Shown one piece after another: positions 9,534 through 20,797 of a stretch of DNA of 64,000 bases. Both the position numbers and the translations under genes were made by a program. The notes beneath the pieces are model-generated. The model did no database searches. It had not been told where the DNA came from and saw only the letters and a program-made list of their open reading frames with translations. The first letter of the stretch is position 1. Each line of letters begins with the position of its first letter. The DNA lies in assembly GCA_030323885.1 (NCBI GenBank), contig CM059193.1:72081543-72145542 (forward strand), given 5' to 3'. Source of the stretch: Branchipolynoe longqiensis (lineage: Eukaryota > Annelida > Polychaeta > Phyllodocida > Polynoidae).

Positions 9534-9968
9534 AGCCAACCAAGTCATACTAAATGTTCTATACCGTTACTAGATGTCGATTACCGCAACCATCTAGTAA
9601 ATATCATCTGCTGCAATGAAATTCCATCATTAAATGTCATCTTCTGGAAACAAAAGTCACCTTCTGCTATTAAATGTATTCCTTGATCACTAAATGCCAT
9701 CTAGCTTTAACAAATATTTTCTACTCTCACAAAATATTATATTTACTTCATGTCTCAGGTATTAATGAGTTGATTCAATTTAGGTGTCATGATGGAGTGG
9801 TATAAATTTAGCAGAAAATAATATTTTCAGAACACAGACAATTAGATAGATTTGATTAAACATATCCAACTTAGATTGGAAGTGTTGTCATTGTTCCCAA
9901 GTGGGGGGGGGGGGCTGATTCTGTGGGAATGACAAGAACGTTCAGATTATAATGATCAACCTAATGTA
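9534..9968. other. Intergenic DNA, no gene seen
   Basis: Contains spaced copies of TTAAATGTCATCTTCTG-like words (9555-9720), possibly a decayed short tandem repeat, and a G run near 9902-9913. Confidence 0.35.
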
Positions 9969-10313
9969 GTTAAAGCTGCATAGTCTGATGAAATATCAAA
10001 TTTTCAAAACCAAACCAATTATATAGATTTGATTTGACATACCTAACTTAGATACTGATGCACTTATTAAGCATTTGTTTCTGCGTAGAAGGCAATACTG
10101 ACTCAATTTAATAGAACCTGTTACTGCAGAAGTCAATGGAGTCAGAGTTTTGGAAAGCTTGCCAGAACTAATTTTCCATGTTTACAAGCAAAATATCTCA
10201 AAAGTTTACCATTTAAAATATAAGTCAAGTAGATACTAGTGGTGGATCTAATATAATTATCTCAGAAAAAATACAGAAATTCAAAACCATCGGACTATGC
10301 AACCTTAAGTAGT
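9969..10313 (+). mobile_element. MITE-1, complete reference copy (345 bp)
   Basis: Ends are TTAAAGCTGCATAGTCTGAT and, on the other strand, TTAAGGTTGCATAGTCCGAT. The inverted repeat is about 20 bases and bordered by TTAA. No coding capacity. At least twelve whole or partial copies occur in this window, several hosting later insertions. The TTAA borders could be a TTAA target duplication, but the TIR is unlike a typical CCC-starting piggyBac end, so I leave the superfamily open. Confidence 0.85.
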
Positions 10314-10483
10314 ATTCTATAATGAGCCGTAGTAGTCCATAATGATCTCTACAACCAAGTGGTGGTCTCGACTGCGCTGACCCTTACTGGTCACAAGTAT
10401 CGGCATGTGGCAACACACTAGCTGGAGTCGTTCCCTATTGTGGACCATTCCACCCTTGGCTAGCAGCCGCCACCACACCGACA

Positions 10484-11874
10484 GGGCCCGTATGCACGAA
10501 TAGGGGTTAGGCTTAGCCGGAGCTAAGGCACTAGCCGCGGTTAGCTACCTCGGGCTAGTGGCAGGTTGGAGAGGTGTGTGAATTGGTATGCACGAATGTA
10601 CTAGCCGTGGCGGATAGCTAACCATGAGTTTATTTATAGATTTTGGAATTCCCTCCAGTCGACAATATGAATATCGCCGCCGTTATGGCATCAGCGTTAA
10701 TCTCGCTTCGATTTTAGGGTTAATTTAATGAAATTTCACGATTTGCCTATGTAATTCTGTTAAATATAGCAACATTTAATAGATTTGGGCGTAATATATT
10801 TACGCCGATTCGGCGGCGACGGCGGCAGCCATGTTTGGTTGAAGTTTGGATAGTATGGATATCGACGTCGCTGGCGCGGCGGCGATTTGTTTACTTTACA
10901 CTCGTCGATTCGAAAATATTAATATCGCGGCAGTTATGGCATCAGCGTTAATCTCGCTTCGGATTTAGGGTTAAATTGATAAAATTTCACTTATTGCGTA
11001 TTTAATTCTGTCAAATATGATCGCATTCAATAGATTGAGACCCACACATGCACACTAACCGCACCGGATAGGCCCTAAACCCAACTCAGAAGGTGGTTTA
11101 GCTTAGCCGAGGTTAACCCACCGCGGTTAGCGCTAACTCCGATTGGTGCATACCAAATTTTCACATTTAGACATGCGGGGATACCTTAGCCGCGGCAGAG
11201 AGCGTGTATATAAACAGATGAGAGGGACAACTCCCGCGAAAAACGGTAACACAGGCTACAGTGGCGTTCCTGGCGGTTAGTGTTGAACAAGCCTTGAGTT
11301 TGCCGGTACGCTCAATGCAAAACATTTGTTTTTATTCAAAATTAATAGAAATCCAGAAGCCTAACCTTATCAATTTAATATAATCCTTTTGCTAAACATG
11401 TTTTCTATATGTCTTCCAAGCGGTTTGTTTCTATGTGGTGTAGTTTTAGAGATATTTCACTTTTTCTGTACGAAGACTGCTCAAGGCCATTGACAATGCC
11501 TTGAGTTTGCCGTAAGCGTAGTGAAAAAAACGTCAGTTTTATTCACAAATTAATAGAAATCCAGAAGCCTAACCATATCAATTTAATATAATCTTGTTGG
11601 TAAAACATGTTTTCTATGTGTATTCCAATCAGTTTATTTCTAGGTCTTGTAGTTTTAGAGATATTTAACGTTTTCTGTATGAAGATTGCTCACTGCCATT
11701 GAAAATGCCTTGAGGTTTGCCCATATGCTTAAGCTGTTCAACAACCACCACTTGGAGCGCCACAGTCGGCAGATGTTACATGCTCTAGTATGGGAGTTGT
11801 CCCTCTCATCTGTTTATATACACGCTCTCTGGCCGCGGTTAAGGCCCTAACCCCGATTGGTGCATACAGGCCCA
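10484..11874. mobile_element. Large PIF/Harbinger-like MITE hosting a nested element
   Basis: Left end GGGCCCGTATGCACGAATAG then GGGTTAGG. Right end on the other strand GGGCCTGTATGCACCAATCG then GGGTTAGG. A second, inner pair of GGTATGCAC ends lies near 10584 and 11150. The interior at 10640-10820 matches, inverted, the interior of the element at 23061-23827, so they belong to one family. Ends starting GGGCC(N)GTAT resemble PIF/Harbinger elements; the assignment is inferred. Confidence 0.7.
11196..11831. mobile_element. 636-bp hAT-like MITE nested in the previous element
   Basis: Near-perfect inverted ends of about 40 bases, starting CAGAGAGCGTGTATATAAAC on both strands. The target word GCCGCGG is duplicated at 11189-11195 and 11832-11838. 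A CAG start with a 7-8 bp duplication fits the hAT superfamily. Inside, a block of about 208 bases is repeated in tandem (ATCCAGAAGC at 11351 and 11559). The end repeats carry a TATA-box-like TATATAAA. Confidence 0.8.
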
Positions 11875-12350
11875 GGAGTTTACCTGCGATCGGGCTAGAC
11901 ACTGGCAGGTCACTTCTATTCCGACCACAGCGGATTAAACCGGAGGCGGACCCCGAAGTTTGAAGCCACCGCAGCACTATCTCCACATTCCCCAGGCGGG
12001 ACAGTAACCAGTATATCACATTTATCTAAATAAAACATAGCATAAACTAAAACATTAAAAAAATATTGGTTTATGCAACTTTAAATGGCATCAGTGCTTC
12101 AACATGCAGCCCACCCACGTGGCCACCTAGCGGGAAGTCTAATTGACTGTGATCATTAGGGCGGGAAGCTGTACGTCATGCTACCTCCAGCTACCATCCA
12201 CGTCCTGTCAGAACCCTGCCCCCTGGTGGCAGGCAATTACAACAGCCGCCACCCTCCCCCCCTCCTCCCAGCCCTCCGATCCATCTCCGCTCTTCCACCA
12301 AACATCCTGCAAATCAGCCACCCCTCCCGATCGCCCGATCGCCCGCCGCC
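11875..12350. other. Intergenic DNA, no gene seen
   Basis: A MITE-1-like end (TATGCAACTTTAA) near 12074 may be a relic. The C-rich frame at 12143-12460 is driven by the following microsatellite. Confidence 0.35.
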
Positions 12351-12352
12351 CG

Positions 12353-12398
12353 CACTCACTCACTCACTCACTCACTCACTCACTCACTCACTCACTCA
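12353..12398. repeat. (CACT)n microsatellite
   Basis: About eleven perfect CACT units, followed by degenerate CACCCA-type sequence to 12436. Confidence 0.95.
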
Positions 12399-12585
12399 TC
12401 CACACCCACTCACCCACACTCACACCCACCCAACCCCAGGTGACCTCCAGGGCGCGCAGATGACCACTGAACGACCTTCATATGACATTGACCTCTGCCT
12501 GAATGACGCTGGAGAGTGCCGGAACGGCGAGGTCAGGTGTCCTCGATTCATGTGGACGCATGCGCGGTGGCGTGATAGATATGGA

Positions 12586-12925
12586 CCGGGCGCGGTGGTC
12601 GAATCGGTAGAGCGTGGTCCTCGCGTGTGGGAGGTCGCGGAAGTTTGGTTCCCGGTCGAATCAAACTGATGACTTATAACATTGATACTTGTCGCTTCCT
12701 AGCCTGGTGATTGGCATTAATAGGATAGGGCAAGGACTGGTTAGCTCAGTGTCAGGATAATGTGACTGAGTGGGATATCAGATCATGGTGCCAGCAGCCT
12801 GATTTCCCAGTTGGGCAGCACTATAAAGTTACTATGAGTGTGCACTGTCACAAGTCGGTACCCATCGTGATATGACATTGGATGTTGCCAGGACGTAAAA
12901 CTACAATGACCAACCAACGCTAGAC
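12586..12925 (+). mobile_element. Full-length core SINE, head 1, tail A
   Basis: Head GCGCGGTGGTCGAATCGGTA, box B-like GTTTGGTTCCCGGTCGAATC, core TGATACTTGTCGCTTCCTAG, tail A through GGACGTAAAACTACAATGAC and a CCAACC-type end. This is one of the most complete tail-A copies. Confidence 0.9.
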
Positions 12926-13560
12926 ATGCTCACACGCACACACAAAAAGCGCGGGAAACCGAAAATGTCGGCTCTGATTGTTCCACCGTCGAATATCGTC
13001 TGCTCTGAATGTCGCCGATGGCTGACTACACTGGTCTATGTTACTCTTGATAAAACAGCACGCTTCACTAAGTGTGGCGGTGGCGTAAAGCAGGTGCACC
13101 AGAGTTCCGAGAGATGTCGTCTGCCGCGTTTGAAATCCGACCCGGAAGCCATTCCGACACGCGCACGCGCAGAGATGTGAGGGCAGGGTGAATGTTGACT
13201 TTGCGTGTGTTGTGATAATGAGCAATTTGGGAGTAGGGGAGGGTGTGGGGATGAGGGGGTGTTGGGGTGTGGGGGGAGGAGGGTACAGACAGAAGGTCCT
13301 GGTACAATAATAACATGCAGGAGTAGTGTGGTCTGTTTGTACATCCTCCCCTCCCCCACCCCGAGCTCCTCCCACCCATTTACCCACCCACTCACCCACC
13401 CACACTGCGCCACCCACAACCACCTACCCGCAATCTGGGAGCAGGATTCAAGTGTACATTTTGTAGTTCTGACGAGGTAAGTTAGATTTCTGCGAGGTAG
13501 GGTGTGGGTGTGTGTGTGTATGGTAGGGGGAGTGTAAATTAGGCTCAGTCCAAGTCAGCT
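12926..13560. other. Low-complexity and unclassified DNA
   Basis: Overlapping frames of up to 167 codons on the minus strand (12920-13423) arise across a GGTG/CCAC-rich stretch (13230-13425). They have no recognisable domain and conflict with each other in three frames, so I do not call a gene. Confidence 0.4.
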
Positions 13561-13589
13561 GGAGACCATGGTTCTCAGCCTAGGGCGGC

Positions 13590-14172
13590 CCGAAGGTGTA
13601 GGGGATAAGGGTTTAGGGGTTGGGGTAGGGGGTAGGGGTTAGGGGGCAGAGGGTAGGGGTTACAGGGTAGGGCGTTGGGGGTTTGGGGCTAAGGGGTTGG
13701 GGTAGTGGGTATGGGTAGTGGGTAGAGGTAGTAGATAGGGGTAGGGGTAGGGGTCGGGGGTAGAGTAGGGGTAGAGGTATTTATATCAGTAATTCTTTCA
13801 CATGGAAAAGGAGAAAGCAGAAGTACAATACTTATGAGGTGTTTTCCCCATTTAAAAAATAACACAGGGGTAGGGGGTAGGGGTGAGGGTAAGGTGGGGG
13901 ATGGGGTAGTGGGCGAGAGAAGGGGGCGGGGGGCGGGGGGAGGAGGATGGGGTTGGGGGTTAGGGGTTAGAGGGTAGAGAGCAGGGGGTAGGAGTAGGGG
14001 TTAGGGTTGGGTGGTAGGGGATAGCGCTAGGAGGTAGTGGTATGGGCAAGGGGATAAGGGGTAGGGGGTACAAGGTAAGGGGTAGGGAGTGTCGGGAGAG
14101 GGGAGGGGTACGGGAGAGGGGGTGAGGAAGGGGAGAGTAGCGAGTTGTGGGTTGTGGGTTGCGGGTTATGGG
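13590..14172. repeat. GGGGTAGGGGTTAGGG telomere-like G-rich array
   Basis: Irregular units of GGGGTA, GGGTTA and GGGTAGG, interrupted at 13778-13866 by ordinary sequence. Many runs of three or more G on one strand could fold as G-quadruplexes. The units are degenerate, so this is not a terminal telomere as such. Confidence 0.8.
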
Positions 14173-14180
14173 TAAAGTGG

Positions 14181-14546
14181 CTGTCACACCTCGCCAGATT
14201 GAGCAACGGACAGAATTGTCTAGTCCGGTGGTGATAAGTATCAAAATGTATTAAAATGATTCAAATTGTTGCCCTATTGAGTCAATGGCCGCTGGACAAA
14301 CAGACATGAAACGGACATGAAACGGACATGAAACGGACATGAAACGGACATGAAACAGACATGAAACGGACATGAACGGATAGCCAATGGATAAAACAAA
14401 CTCAAACCGGACAAGAACCGTAGATGTCAATCTGGCGGCATCCGTTCCTAGTTGTGTGCATGTTCAAAACTTGTACAGACACAAAACGGACTTTGTTTGG
14501 GTTCTGTCCGTTTCCCCCAATCCAGTGAGGTGTGACAGGGCCTTAA
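14181..14546. mobile_element. MITE-3 copy 1, with internal ACGGACATGAA repeats
   Basis: Left GGCTGTCACACCTCGCCAGA, right on the other strand GGCCCTGTCACACCTCACTG. Inside, ACGGACATGAA is repeated about six times (14310-14375). Homologous along its length to 37877-38252. Confidence 0.8.
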
Positions 14547-14775
14547 GGGATAGGTAGGGGTAGAGTTAAGATCATTTTCTAATTTGAGTGGAATTAAAGA
14601 GTCCCATGTCTGTTTGGAACCTGACTAGTCTTCCTCCGCCAATAGCCTGTTTCCATGTGTCCTATCAGTTACCGATTCACCATGAAGGCAGCTATAGGAA
14701 AAATGATATATTTGGGTTTGAATGATGATGATGACGATGATGATGATGATGAAGGTAAAGCAAATGGACTGTTGG

Positions 14776-14818
14776 TTTGTTGGTTGTTGGAGTTTTACGT
14801 CCTGGCAACCCACAGGGA
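14776..14818 (-). mobile_element. Tail-A SINE end fragment
   Basis: TTGGTTGTTGGAGTTTTACG and CCTGGCAACCCACAGGGACG: only the last part of tail A. Confidence 0.65.
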
Positions 14819-14860
14819 CGGAGTTAGCAGCTTACCCTACATGCACAATGTAGCATTTGT

Positions 14861-15153
14861 CTGGATCTTTCTAAGTTCTAAGATCATCAGAACTGACTGG
14901 ATCTTTCTAAGTTCTAAGATCATCAGAACTGCCTGGATCTTTCTAAGTTCTAAGATCATCAGAACTGGCCGGATCTTTCTAAGTTCTAAGATCATCAGAA
15001 CTGGCCGGATCTTTCTAAGTTCTAAGATCATCAGAACTGGCTGGATCTTTCTAAGTTCTAAGATCATCAGAACTGGCTGGATCTTTCTAAGTTCTAAGAT
15101 CATCAGAACTGGCTGGATCTTTCTAATTTCTAAGATCATCAGAACTGGCTGGT
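14861..15153. repeat. Eight copies of a 36-bp tandem repeat
   Basis: CTGGATCTTTCTAAGTTCTA begins each unit, 36 bases apart from 14861 on. The unit is a multiple of three, so frames on both strands stay open as 12-residue repeats. There are no spacers, so it is not a CRISPR, and nothing indicates translation. Confidence 0.95.
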
Positions 15154-15179
15154 CATCAACTTGTGTCATCTCGGAATAC

Positions 15180-15494
15180 CGGACGCCGTGGCCGAATCGA
15201 TAGAGCGCTGGCTTCCTGTGCGGAAGCTCGGCAATTCGAATACCAGTCGAGTCCAACCAATGATCTACTAAATTGATACTTGTCGCTACCTAGCCTGGTG
15301 CTCGGCATTAAATAGCATAAGGCAAGGACTGGTTAGCTCAGTATCAGGATTATGTGACTGAGTGGTAGCCTGGTCTCTCAGGGTGGCAGTACTATAAAGT
15401 CACCATGAGTGCACATTGTCACAAGTCGGTACCTGTCCTGATTGGAGCTTTGCTGTTGCTAGGACGGAAAACCGCAGTAAGCAAACAAACTTGG
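15180..15494 (+). mobile_element. Full-length core SINE, head 1, tail A
   Basis: Head CGCCGTGGCCGAATCGATAG, core, and tail A ending GGACGGAAAACCGCAGTAAG. A separate piece of tail A (CCCGTCCTGATATCACC ... AACCAACCAACC) lies at 15566-15636. Confidence 0.88.
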
Positions 15495-15950
15495 GTCATC
15501 TCAGAATACCTGTATTTCAGCGTCACATTTTAACGGTGACTTTGCCTTGCGTCGCCTACACAAACATGCCCGTCCTGATATCACCTTAGATGTTGCCAGG
15601 ACGTGAAACTCCAACAACCAACCAACCAACCACATACCTCTACTGTGGTCACGTGACTTATCAGCAAACATGTGATTAATCACTGAGGCGTTCAGTCATA
15701 ACACCATATCGGCAAAGGGTGGAGGGAGAAGAGGAGGGGAGAAAAAAAACTGAAAAAAAAACTGAAAAAGAAAAACCATGAGATTTATGTAAGCGTTGCA
15801 CTCCCCCTCCCCCTACACAAAAACAAGTCCGCTATAATTATCTACTTCTGGCATTGCTGTGGGAGTTTGTAAAATAAGATCAGTGATGGGAGATATTTAG
15901 ATATCTGTGCAGCGTAATATGCCCAGCGCCTGCTCTCACAAAAAAGGGAG

Positions 15951-15951
15951 T

Positions 15952-15981
<30 letters not shown>
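15951..15981. repeat. (TA)n microsatellite
   Basis: About fifteen TA units. The flanks on both sides (15640-15950, 15982-16065) show no gene or repeat family I recognise. Confidence 0.9.
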
Positions 15982-15982
<1 letters not shown>

Positions 15983-16065
15983 TAAGTGGGTTTTATGTTT
16001 TATGTTTAGGCTACGTTGTGGTGTAAGCATTACACATATGATTTAAAGTTGCATTTTTGTCTTGA

Positions 16066-16112
16066 AGATTTATACTGCCTATCATGGATAAGTCTGAGTA
16101 GACTTTCACCAT
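16066..16112 (-). mobile_element. SINE-R tail fragment with a compensated stem
   Basis: Minus strand: GGTGAAAGTCT-ACTC-AGACTTATCCATGATAGGCA. The same hairpin at 7470 has AAGCCT/AGGCTT, so both sides of one base pair changed together. Confidence 0.75.
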
Positions 16113-16611
16113 TATCGGTGATGCTAAGGCATCGGGGGTAATTGGACACGCGAATAGAGCCAAGCGCCAGTAACTAAGGCCACTCTGATGTCGCCGACTA
16201 GCAGATCCTTACTGAACTAACCTGAACTATATACCATTAATGCCAACTAGCGGGTTTCGGCACTTCCGCCACATGATTGTCCAGCAAACAAAGCGCCTGC
16301 GGCTCCACCTATATTGTATTATTGAAATAAATTATGCCGCCTTTCAGGCAAAAACCTTAATCTCGGCTATAAAAGCGACTGCTCGCTGTAGATATTTCAC
16401 TTTCGACACGGGAGCCACGCGGACAACAACTGCCATAAATTGCCATCCCACCCACCCCACAATGAGAAGGGGATATAGGGATATAGGGTTATAAACATGC
16501 CTAACACTCATCGACATCAGATAACTACCCAAGAGACTGTACTGATGAAAGAACTAAAATTGTAATAAAGAGCCATAACTATTTTTGCTGTGTTCATGTT
16601 TCTAATTATAG

Positions 16612-16872
16612 ACAGTTTGTTGATAGAAAGCCAGAGCCTACACTTTTACCGACCCAAGGGATTTCTAACCTATCACACCACATAGACATGGTACAAGCCT
16701 GAGTAGACTTGTTTTCACCATTGTCTGGCCTTTGATGACGCTGTAAGTTATACACAGTGGTGGAAATCCAAATTGGCGAAGGTGGGGGGCATGGGGAATG
16801 GAACCACTGACCTTCAGATTAGGAGTCCAACCTAGAAAAAAGTCAGACACTCTAACCACTCCGCCACAGAGA
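16612..16872 (-). mobile_element. SINE-R, head and body, rearranged tail
   Basis: Minus strand reads the same tRNA-like head as 7196 (TGTGGCGGAGTGGTTAGAGT, including the anticodon-arm insertion) and the body to ATCAACAAACTGTC. A tail hairpin (CAAGTCTACTCAGGCTTG) sits inside the body near 16688-16715, which implies a rearrangement. Confidence 0.75.
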
Positions 16873-16887
16873 ACACCACACGTCTGA

Positions 16888-17233
16888 TGCATAGTTTGAT
16901 GCATTTGAGTTTCTTTCATTTCCTGAGATAAATATAGTAGATTGATCGTTATAATGTAATTTACTTTAATTTGAAGTAACACTGATTTTAAATGGCTAAC
17001 TTTGGAGCTATTTGAAGCGTAAACATGACAAATAAATTTTGGCAAGCACGCCAAAACTCTGTCCACCATAGGCTTCTCTTCTGCAGAAACAGGTTCTATT
17101 AAATTGCCTCAGTATTCCCTTCTATGCGGAGACAAATGTTTAACAAGTGCATCATTATCTAAGTCAGACATGTAGAATTAAATCTAGCTAATTGTTTTGG
17201 TTTTGAAAATGTTATGTTTTCAATGGACTATGC
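16888..17233 (-). mobile_element. MITE-1 copy, nearly full
   Basis: Reads in the opposite orientation to the 9969 copy, with GATAAATATAGTAGATTGAT, AAATGGCTAACTTTGGAG, TTTTGGTTTTGAAAATGTTA and an end ATGGACTATGCATCCTTG. The ends are eroded. Confidence 0.75.
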
Positions 17234-17237
17234 ATCC

Positions 17238-17577
17238 TTGCATGTTGTTTGTTTGTTGTTGTTTTACATCCTAGCAACATCTAAGGTCATATAAGGACAG
17301 GTACTGACTTGTGACAGTGCGCACTCATGGCGACGTTATAGTGCCACCCCACTGGGAAATCAGGCCGCCAGCACCATAACCCGATATCCCACTCAGTCAC
17401 ATTATCCTGATACTGAGCAAACCAGTCCTTGTCCTATCCTATTAATGCTGAGCACCAGGCTAGGAAACAACAAGTATCAATTTAAAAGTCATTTGTTTGA
17501 CTCGACCGGAAACTGAACTCCCGACCTTCCGCACCCGTGCCCCCCCCCCCCTCTACCGATTAGGCCACCGCGCCATT
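17238..17577 (-). mobile_element. Full-length core SINE, head 1, tail A
   Basis: Plus-strand order is tail (TTTTACATCCTAGCAACATC), core and head (GATTAGGCCACCGCGCC). A run of about 11 C interrupts the anticodon region at 17540-17551. Confidence 0.88.
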
Positions 17578-17717
17578 TTGTGCATCCTTGCGAAGCTAAA
17601 TATAGCCCTTTTTCTTTACTGGTGAGGCTCTATATGTACACATATACACATAACCACACATATATATATGCATTTAAATACATCTATATACGTATATGTA
17701 TATATATATATTTGCAT

Positions 17718-17776
17718 ATATAACGACGTTTCTAGAGCACATTGATTTTTATCATCGGCTTTTGGACGTCAAACTA
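17718..17776 (-). mobile_element. SINE-M 3' fragment in TA-rich DNA
   Basis: AACGACGTTTCTAGAGCACA then TTGATTTTTATCATCGGCTT and TTGGACGTCAAAC. Surrounded by TATACA-type simple sequence from 17635 to 17860. Confidence 0.75.
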
Positions 17777-17863
17777 TATATACAGACGTATGCATATGTA
17801 CACATATACATATATACATATATAAATACACATTCATAAATATATATATATATATATATATAT

Positions 17864-18127
17864 GAGCCTGTCTCAAAAGGTGATAGCTCTTTTTTTTTGG
17901 TCTATTCTAATGATTGACACAAAACAGCACAGAAATGGTTACACTGAAAACACAAGGACATTTGCTTCAAATCAATATGTATTATAATTTTTCTATTGGT
18001 ATTATGAAACACTATGTAAAAAACAAATCAGTTTATCCTGAGCAAATACATAAGCAGATAGTATGTTGATCGTTACAATGGACAGGTTTTGCCCCATATT
18101 GCTTAGCACCTTTTGAGACAGTCTCAT
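17864..18127. mobile_element. MITE-4, complete (about 264 bp)
   Basis: Inverted ends ATGAGCCTGTCTCAAAAGGT and ATGAGACTGTCTCAAAAGGT, bordered by TATA-rich DNA. No coding capacity. A truncated copy is at 39038-39183. Confidence 0.85.
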
Positions 18128-18590
18128 ATACATAAAAATGCAAATATATACATATATAGATATATACATAAATATTCATATATACACATCTGCACTTATG
18201 TGATGTATAACGAATTATATGAGTATAAAGATACGTAAGGGACTTATTATAATTATTGTTATACTCCGTAAGAGCCATCACTGTACCGGTGGCGCCACCT
18301 GCGGCCTCCTCGCCTCCACGGGATGTAGACCAGTGTCACAGTATATGTGTATACACATATACATACATATACATACATATACATATATGCATATGATAGT
18401 CACCTATATATTGATGAGTAGGTCAGTGATCAGGTGAGTGGTGGCACCACCGTCTGAGTTGAAGCCTGAGGAGTAGATGAGTAGTCTGAGGCTCAACCAC
18501 CCGATTACTGGTGGGTGGGTGTTAGGATAGTATACAAGTATAGAATTCCGGGTTATTATACTTGTATAATTCTTATACAGCATATATATA
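18128..18590. other. Intergenic DNA with TACATA-rich stretches
   Basis: AT-rich simple sequence around 18130-18200 and 18340-18400. Short frames here have no recognisable domain. Confidence 0.4.
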
Positions 18591-18830
18591 CATATGAAGA
18601 GTTCAAATGCAAAACCCCGTAAACGCCAATCCAAAAATTAGGAAAAACATTGGAATCAAACATTCAAAAATTGTATTTTGTTACATCGCTTCTTTTTTTA
18701 TCCGTTGCTGCATAATCATGTTATCACAAGAAAAGTGCAATTAAGGAAAATTATAATTATTTTCAGGTAAAGATTTTGTTAAATTCTGTTATTGGCATTT
18801 ACGGGGTTTTGTGCCTGAACTCTTCATATA
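18591..18830. mobile_element. MITE-2, complete (about 240 bp)
   Basis: Inverted ends start CATATGAAGAGTTCAAATGC and TATATGAAGAGTTCAGGCAC, followed on both strands by AAAACCCCGTAAA. Other copies are at 7637-7812 (truncated) and 39520-39772. Confidence 0.85.
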
Positions 18831-19571
18831 TAGATATATACACATAGATACACACATATGCATTCTATACACACACATATATATGTAGATAGGTCAGACC
18901 CATTACCCGACCCAGCCTTACCTACTCCAGCACCAAGGACCTCCCTTCCCTGCTGTACTTCATATTAACTGCGCCAATCATGCTGCCAATCAATGCTCTC
19001 GGCCCAAATCACCATCAGCCTTGTTATACCTCCAGAGGCCCTTCCCACTACTAGATCATTCCTCCCAAGTGCCTATCTCTTGTAGCCATTCTGGGCCAGT
19101 GTGCTAACCATTACACCACCTAGTGTCCCTGATGTCACCAGCGAATCCACGGCTACCTGTCTATTTGGCTGCTTGCCTGGTAGGTCAGTGCAGGCTAATT
19201 CATTTAGTCCGGAAGATATGCACAATATTTAAAGAAATTGTCCCTTTCACGATACAAGCATGAGCTTTGGCACAGTGTTAGATAGAGCATGCCCAAAAGG
19301 AAGTTTTTTTAGATATATGGCCATCGCAGATTTGTCCCATGGCCATAATGGTGGCTACCTTACAAAATGGCCACCATTGGTTGTTATTTTACCAGTATCT
19401 CAGGTTCTAGACCGAAGGTGGCGAATCCTACATTTTCAAGGATGAGGAATGCAGTGGCACTATCTACAACATGCTATCATCTACCCAACTACATAACCTG
19501 TCCTCCTGGCATTGGAAGTCTTTTAAAATTGTTTACATCCATAAGTCACTTAAATGCTTACAATAATACAC
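18831..19571. other. Intergenic DNA, no gene supported
   Basis: Contains TATA-rich sequence to about 18890 and otherwise unclassified DNA. Frames of 60-80 codons at 19260-19612 overlap each other and show no domain. Confidence 0.4.
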
Positions 19572-19845
19572 TCAAGCTTGTTTTATCTAACGACGCCTCT
19601 AGAGGACATTGATTTTTGTATCATCGGCTATTGGAAAGCAAACATATGGTCATTCTGACATATTTCTTTAAAGGAAACCCACTGCCGCCACATAGGCTAC
19701 TCTTTACGATAAGCAGCAAGGGGTCTTTTATATGCACTTTCCCACAGACAGGACAGCACATACCACAGCGTTTGATGAACCAATTGTGGACCGGTGTTTG
19801 GAATGGAAAATAGTCCAAACTTCAAATGGGTCCACTGATACAATA
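19572..19845 (-). mobile_element. SINE-M, 3' part complete
   Basis: Plus-strand reading AGCTTGTTTTATCTAACGAC, CTCTAGAGGACATTGATTTT, ATCATCGGCTATTGGA, then the body with GATAAGCAGCAAGGGGTCTT and CAGACAGGACAGCACATACC. The tRNA head beyond about 19845 is missing. This segment resembles a SINE I recall as widespread in molluscs. Confidence 0.85.
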
Positions 19846-19992
19846 ATACACAGGCAATGCACTCATATACATACACAGGGTAGGTTTACCAACGATACAT
19901 ACATCACATAGCTTGTACAGGATCCTGGTCATGGCACAAGTGTTGTGGGGGGGGTGATGAATATGGGAAATATTGCACCTAGGACGGGAATT
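19846..19992. other. Unclassified DNA
   Basis: Short single-copy-looking stretch with a G run near 19950. No gene seen. Confidence 0.3.
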
Positions 19993-20314
19993 TGAATGGC
20001 CAAGTTAAATATGTAGAATCAAATTTACATACCGTATATGTCCCAATAGAAGCATGCTACCCAATAGAAGCACAACCCCCATTTCGAAATTGAAAGCAAG
20101 CACAAATTTACGATCATATCCAGACTGAATGCACATAAAATAAGACAATTCCACTTTATTTCAGAGGCACAACAAAAACAAATCCTTGAAATATGTTAAC
20201 TTTGAATAGACACGCATCCATGTGTCTGCACTTGCGCAATGCGTGTCTATTGGGAGATATACGGTAATTGTTCTGGTTTTGAAAATTTGATGCTTCATCG
20301 GACTATGCCGCTTT
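19993..20314 (-). mobile_element. MITE-1 part, split by a nested MITE
   Basis: ATATGTAGAATCAAATTTACAT is followed by the insertion at 20032-20264 and then by GGTTTTGAAAATTTGATGCT and the end CATCGGACTATGC. The two halves join in the normal MITE-1 order. Confidence 0.8.
20032..20264. mobile_element. 233-bp mariner-like MITE, TA target duplication
   Basis: Inverted ends CCGTATATGTCCCAATAGA and CCGTATATCTCCCAATAGA, flanked by TA at 20030-20031 and 20265-20266 inside MITE-1. No coding capacity. Confidence 0.85.
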
Positions 20315-20464
20315 GGTTCCTACACTGGTCCCAGTCCTCGGTTACGCTATTTCACATACACAATGCATGAGCATCCTGAGCGCCGAAGGCCTTGATTGAG
20401 CCTAGAAAGGACGCAATGTTTTCCACAAGCCTCCGTCCCCATTCTCTGTGCCCTACCCAGCCAT

Positions 20465-20797
20465 GTGAGGGCGCGGTGGCCGAATCGGTAGAGCGCTGGC
20501 CTTGCATGCAGGAGATCGGGGAGTCCGGTAGTCAAACCAATGACTTATAAAATTGATACTTGTCGCTTTCTAGCCTGGCGCTCGACATTAATAGGATAGG
20601 GCAAGGACTGGTTAGGTCAGTGTTAGGATAATGTGACTGAGTGGGATATTGGGTCATGATACTCGTGGCCTGATTTCCCAGTGGGGCAGCACTATAAAAT
20701 CGCTGTGAGTGTGCACTGTCACAAGTTGGTACCTGTCCTGGTATGACCTTAGAAGTTGCCAGGATATAAAACTCCAACAACCAAGCAACCCTTGTGT
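20465..20797 (+). mobile_element. Full-length core SINE, head 1, tail A
   Basis: Head GGCGCGGTGGCCGAATCGGT then AGAGCGCTGGCC is the cleanest head in the window. Box B is damaged (GGAGTCCGGTAGTC). Tail A ends ACTCCAACAACCAAGCAACC. Confidence 0.9.

Noticed and set aside
12920..13423. 167-codon minus-strand frame
   Set aside because: Competes with two other frames over the same low-complexity DNA and shows no domain.
13590..14172. True internal telomere (TTAGGG)n
   Set aside because: Units are irregular GGGGTA/GGGTTA mixtures, not a regular hexamer array.
14861..15153. CRISPR-like look of eight 36-bp repeats
   Set aside because: Units are contiguous with no spacers, and the context is eukaryotic.
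14655..15256. Frames on both strands over the 36-bp repeat, with 12-residue repeats
   Set aside because: Same cause: period divisible by three. No signal of translation and both strands open.
20467..20540. Possible tRNA gene at a clean box A
   Set aside because: Box B is damaged and the sequence continues into SINE core and tail A; many sister copies exist.
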